A stretch of 35,002 nt of DNA from Bacteroidales bacterium (GTDB lineage Bacteria; Bacteroidota; Bacteroidia; Bacteroidales; UBA1715): contig JAKSTZ010000023.1 in NCBI GenBank assembly GCA_024402335.1, forward strand, positions 1 to 35,002, in the 5' to 3' direction. The position numbers were made by a program, and so were the translations under genes. The notes under the pieces were generated by a model. It searched no databases. It had not been told where the DNA came from and saw only the letters and a program-made list of their open reading frames with translations. Within the stretch, counting starts at the first letter, position 1, and each line of letters begins with the position of its first letter. Below, piece by piece: positions 31,532-35,002 of the stretch.

Positions 31532-31545
31532 ATACAATATTGTAT
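31532..31545. promoter_or_regulatory. Candidate operator: perfect 14-bp palindrome upstream of the last gene
   Basis: ATACAATATTGTAT is perfectly self-complementary and lies about 46 bp upstream of the -7 box. It is AT-only apart from two bases, so chance is possible in this AT-rich spacer. Confidence 0.25.
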
Positions 31546-31590
31546 TAATTAATTTTCATTGTTTTTTTCTTTCATTTAATAGGAAAAACA

Positions 31591-31598
31591 TACATTTG
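31591..31598 (+). promoter_or_regulatory. -7 element for the InlB-repeat surface protein
   Basis: TACATTTG is an exact TAnnTTTG, 58 bp before the ATG at 31657. The -33 region has only TTTC near 31570. Confidence 0.55.
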
Positions 31599-31656
31599 TT
31601 TCCTAAAATGTCCCTTTTGGGTAAGGGGGATTATTGTCTTACGAAAATAATGTGAT

Positions 31657-34600
31657 ATGAATAGATTCTTAAAAAATCGTGTAGTACCAGTTTTGTCAGC
31701 TCTGTTTACAACAATATTGTTTTTTGCAGGTTTAACAAGTGCATTTGCCGGAGATATTATTTCTAGTGTAACATGCAATGGAAATGTGTTTACTGTAACC
31801 CGTGACGATGCTAATGGACCTGCTATAGCGTATTTTCGCACACAAGATCTTACTGCCCTTGATGGAATACACTATATAGGGGCTACTGGCTTTGTTGAAT
31901 TTGCCAATGGCGAAAAAACAAAGAACATTGTGGTAAGCGAGTTAACACCTGCTGTTACCGACATTAATAGATATATTTATTTTGGTAAATCACGAAAGTA
32001 TATGATGTTTGTGTGGAACAATGCAAGTACAAAAACGTGTTCATGTATTCGTACAATTCCTACTAATGCCGACAACGCTGTAAATGCAGATATAATATAC
32101 AATAGTGAAGTCTCGGCACTAGTATCATCACAAAACGAAGGAGTTTATTATAAATCGGGTGAAGACTATAGATATTCATATAAAGACAAGTATATCCCAT
32201 TAACTAAACTTACCACTCAGTTTTCTTTATTGCGCAAGAACTATTTGAATGCACTTAATCAAGAATATCAATATCAATTGCGTTTGCACTTTTTGGCTCA
32301 ACCTATGTCTACAACAAATGAAGGCTATTGCTATGTGCAATTGTTTACAGGAACAGAGGGTGATGTTAGTTTAAACAATTCTAGCTGGCAAAATGTGTAT
32401 GGTTCAACTTGGTCGAGTTCTACTAATATACTTGGAAACTTTATGTTTTATATTTCAAAGTCTTATGGAGAAGATAATGGGAATATAGCTGCCGATGAAG
32501 GTCAAGAATTTTGTGTGCCAGTAAAAGGTGTACCAAATTTACGTACTACAGATCTTACAAATGCTTGGAAAAGCTCTAACTATTGGAACTATAATACTAA
32601 TGCAACTCTAAAAGAACAAAGATCAAAGGGAGGAAAGTCGTCTTCGGATAATAGTAGTGGTTATGTTGAAATATCAAAAGAAACCCAGAGTATAGGTGTA
32701 CGTGTTGCCTCAATGGGTATGTATAATACCTCTACGTCAAAGTATGATTGGTATAACTGGAGATTTGCAGCCCCAACGTATTATTTGCGTGTGTACGACG
32801 ACATAGCTCCTAAAATAGTCGGAGTACATTTAAACACAAGTGAGTCATATAAAACTGGTGATGAATTACGTGTGTCAATTGAATTTGACGAGATTGTTGA
32901 CTTGTATAGTACTAATTATTTAGTGTTATATGCAAGAATTAATGGGGTACGTTATACGCTTGATTATGCTGAGGGTGATAGGACAAATGTTATAAATTTT
33001 ACAACAAAATTAAAAGAGCCTACAAGTACTTCGGTTTCAGGAATCATTATAGATTCACTAAAAAATATTTCAATTGCGAACAGTGTGCGAGATCTTTCTG
33101 GTAATTCTGTTGAAAATGGTAAGTATATCATTAACAAAACAATCTCAAACTTTACCCTTAGCAAAACATATAATGTTACTTATGAGAATGTAGGATCAAC
33201 AACTGATGATGGTTATATTCGTGGAAATATAGTGACTACTTACAAATATGGAAAAGAAGTAACCTTGCCAACTGATGTTGTTCGCGATGGCTATACTTTT
33301 GGTGGTTGGTATACTAGTTCTTCATTTACAGATCGAATCTATTCAATATCAAGTACAACATCAGGAAATAAAACATATTATGCTAAATGGATACCTAATA
33401 CTTATTCTGTAGCATTACATGCTAATGGTGGAGTACTTGGGGTTGATGTAACGAGCTACAATACAGGAAGTTTAATAACATTACCAACTGCAACTCAATG
33501 TGCTCGTAATGGCTATACTTTTGCTGGTTGGTATGCAACGCCAGACTATAGTGGCAGTAGAGTATTAAATATAGAAAAGACATTCTATGGTAATAAAGAA
33601 TACTATGCTCAGTGGATTGCAAATTCGTTTTCTGTAACTCTCGATAATAGTCAGGCAACAACAGCAGGAACAACCTCAGTTTCTGCTACCTATGATGCAA
33701 CATTGCCAACTATAGTTTTACCAACAAAAACAGGTTATTCTTTTAGAGGATACTATACATCAGCTAATGGTATAGGTACACAATATTATACTGCAGGTGG
33801 TAGACCAACTAAAGATTTGTGCGATCTTACAGAAGCAACTACTTTGTATGCTTATTGGACACCTCGTTCATATACACTTACCCTAGATGACCAGGATGCA
33901 ACGGTTAGTGGTAGCCAAAATGTGGTTGTAAATTTTGACGAAGTATTACCAAGTATTTCTGTTCCTAGTAAAACGGGCTATACTTTTGGCGGATATTATA
34001 GCGAAATGAATGGCACAGGTACAAAATACTATACAGAGTTTGGTGTAGAAAACGGTAAAACATGGACTACAGATAGTAATGGTACTCTATATGCTAATTG
34101 GACTGCTAACACATATACCATTGCATACGAAGTTAATGGTGGAAACATTGCATCGGACGAAGTTAAAACCTATACCTATGGAATAGGAGCTACACTGCCT
34201 TCTACAGTAACCAAAGAGGGCTATGAGTTCCAAGGTTGGTTTGCGACATCGTACTTCGACGGTGAAGTTCGTAATGAAGTGACCACTACTGATTTAGGAA
34301 ATAAAACATTCTATGCAAAGTGGAAGAACAGTAAATATGCAATAACTCTTAATACCAATGGTGGTAATATAAACACAGGTAACGTAACCGAATATACATA
34401 CGGCGTTACAGCTGTACTTCCGACAAATGTAACTCGTGAAGGTTATACATTCACAGGTTGGTACACAACAGAAGACTGTACGGGCGATGTAGTGAGCATA
34501 ATTAGCTCAACAACAGTTGGGGATCAAACATATTATGCTGGTTGGGCAAATTCTGCGTATACAGTTACTTTGAATACAAATGATGGTATTGTAACTACAG

Positions 34601-35002
34601 GTAATGTTACTAGTTATGTTTTTGGAACAGAAAAAGATTTACCTTCAGCAGAACAGATAACTAAAAATGGTTACACATTTGCAGGTTGGTATGATAATTC
34701 AAGTTATATGGGAGTTGCTGTGACAAAGATTCCGGCAACTGCTACAGGTAACAAGAATTTCTGGGCAAAATGGACTGTTAATGTCTATGAGATTACGTTG
34801 AACACAAACGAAGGTTCAATCAACAGCGGCAACGTTACAAACTATGTATATGGTAACGGTGCAAACTTGCCGAGCGACGTTACGAAGACGGGCTACAAGT
34901 TTGCTGGCTGGTACAATGTAACGGACTCTACAAAACAAGTTGTTAGAATAGACGAAGAGACGACAGGCGACCAAGCCTTCTTCGCAAAATGGACGGCAAA
35001 CT
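31657..35002 (+). CDS. Surface protein with Calx-beta-like domain and InlB/Listeria-Bacteroides repeats (3' end beyond window)
   Basis: The frame is open from the ATG at 31657 to the right edge (1115 codons seen), so the protein is longer. A signal peptide (about 1-31, ending LTSAFA) leads into a Calx-beta-like domain (about 38-100: VFTVTRDDANG...AIAYFRTQDLTALDGIHYI, then 'FANGEKTKNIVV'). A roughly 290-residue region of unknown type follows, rich in Tyr, Ser and Asn. A bacterial Ig-like domain then starts 'APKIVGVHLNTSESYKTGDELRVSIEFDE', and eight InlB-type repeats run from about residue 504. Nothing catalytic is visible. It is probably a cell-surface adhesin or stalk protein. Whether it ends in a T9SS domain cannot be seen. 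Confidence 0.85.
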   Translation, partial: MNRFLKNRVVPVLSALFTTILFFAGLTSAFAGDIISSVTCNGNVFTVTRDDANGPAIAYFRTQDLTALDGIHYIGATGFVEFANGEKTKNIVVSELTPAVTDINRYIYFGKSRKYMMFVWNNASTKTCSCIRTIPTNADNAVNADIIYNSEVSALVSSQNEGVYYKSGEDYRYSYKDKYIPLTKLTTQFSLLRKNYLNALNQEYQYQLRLHFLAQPMSTTNEGYCYVQLFTGTEGDVSLNNSSWQNVYGSTWSSSTNILGNFMFYISKSYGEDNGNIAADEGQEFCVPVKGVPNLRTTDLTNAWKSSNYWNYNTNATLKEQRSKGGKSSSDNSSGYVEISKETQSIGVRVASMGMYNTSTSKYDWYNWRFAAPTYYLRVYDDIAPKIVGVHLNTSESYKTGDELRVSIEFDEIVDLYSTNYLVLYARINGVRYTLDYAEGDRTNVINFTTKLKEPTSTSVSGIIIDSLKNISIANSVRDLSGNSVENGKYIINKTISNFTLSKTYNVTYENVGSTTDDGYIRGNIVTTYKYGKEVTLPTDVVRDGYTFGGWYTSSSFTDRIYSISSTTSGNKTYYAKWIPNTYSVALHANGGVLGVDVTSYNTGSLITLPTATQCARNGYTFAGWYATPDYSGSRVLNIEKTFYGNKEYYAQWIANSFSVTLDNSQATTAGTTSVSATYDATLPTIVLPTKTGYSFRGYYTSANGIGTQYYTAGGRPTKDLCDLTEATTLYAYWTPRSYTLTLDDQDATVSGSQNVVVNFDEVLPSISVPSKTGYTFGGYYSEMNGTGTKYYTEFGVENGKTWTTDSNGTLYANWTANTYTIAYEVNGGNIASDEVKTYTYGIGATLPSTVTKEGYEFQGWFATSYFDGEVRNEVTTTDLGNKTFYAKWKNSKYAITLNTNGGNINTGNVTEYTYGVTAVLPTNVTREGYTFTGWYTTEDCTGDVVSIISSTTVGDQTYYAGWANSAYTVTLNTNDGIVTTGNVTSYVFGTEKDLPSAEQITKNGYTFAGWYDNSSYMGVAVTKIPATATGNKNFWAKWTVNVYEITLNTNEGSINSGNVTNYVYGNGANLPSDVTKTGYKFAGWYNVTDSTKQVVRIDEETTGDQAFFAKWTAN
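33166..35002 (+). repeat. Eight InlB/Listeria-Bacteroides repeats at the 3' edge
   Basis: Copies of 70-80 aa follow the pattern 'xYxVTLNTNGGxIxTGNVTxYxYGxxxxLPTxVTRxGYTFxGWYxxxxxxG...TxGxxTYYAKWxxN'. Copies 3 and 4 are divergent (GYYTSANGIGTQYY, GYYSEMNGTGTKYY) and resemble each other more than the rest. The array continues past the window edge. Confidence 0.85.

Noticed and set aside
1..35002. tRNA, rRNA, IS elements, integrase or phage genes
   Set aside because: Intergenic gaps are short (none above 300 bp) and contain only promoters, terminators and spacers; no cloverleaf, transposase or integrase motif was seen.

Overview
The window looks like a low-GC member of the Bacteroidota, most likely a plant-fibre-degrading Bacteroidales. 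Three things point there. First, at least six secreted proteins end in a type IX secretion (T9SS) sorting-type C-terminal domain. Second, exact TAnnTTTG (-7) elements, the Bacteroidota promoter signature, lie upstream of seven genes. Third, the accessory domains are typical of the phylum: SprB, InlB/Listeria-Bacteroides and FIVAR-like repeats. No tRNA, rRNA, IS element or CRISPR array was seen.

Layout. 1-1613: the 3' end of a giant SprB-repeat surface protein. 1729-4151: an NSS-family Na+ symporter, an overlapping 33-aa MetS-like small subunit that is easily missed, and a nitroreductase. 4248-5066: a prohibitin-like SPFH protein. 5224-13115: three tandem secreted GH8 glycoside hydrolases with different accessory modules. 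13174-17097: birA (minus strand), a divergent TlpA-like thiol-disulfide protein, meso-diaminopimelate dehydrogenase (ddh), and a 351-aa secreted protein of unknown function with a T9SS tail. 17335-26889: a 3184-aa modular enzyme carrying a polysaccharide deacetylase (CE4-like), a Rex-like GH8, a GH26 mannanase and a GH44 endoglucanase/xyloglucanase, joined by CBMs and InlB/FIVAR repeats. 26889-29820: panE, thrC and ruvC, closely packed behind the giant gene. 29934-31406: a cytoplasmic GH43. 31657-end: the 5' part of a Calx-beta/InlB-repeat surface protein running off the window.

Functionally, the centre of the window is a cell-surface or secreted hemicellulose and beta-glucan attack system: three GH8 enzymes plus the four-catalytic-domain megaenzyme, exported through Sec and T9SS. 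An intracellular GH43 could trim imported xylo- or arabino-oligosaccharides. No SusC/SusD pair, ECF sigma factor or hybrid two-component regulator lies among them, so this is not a canonical polysaccharide utilisation locus. The carbohydrate genes are interleaved with housekeeping genes (biotin ligase, DAP dehydrogenase, ketopantoate reductase, threonine synthase, RuvC). All family calls come from reading motifs; no database search was run.
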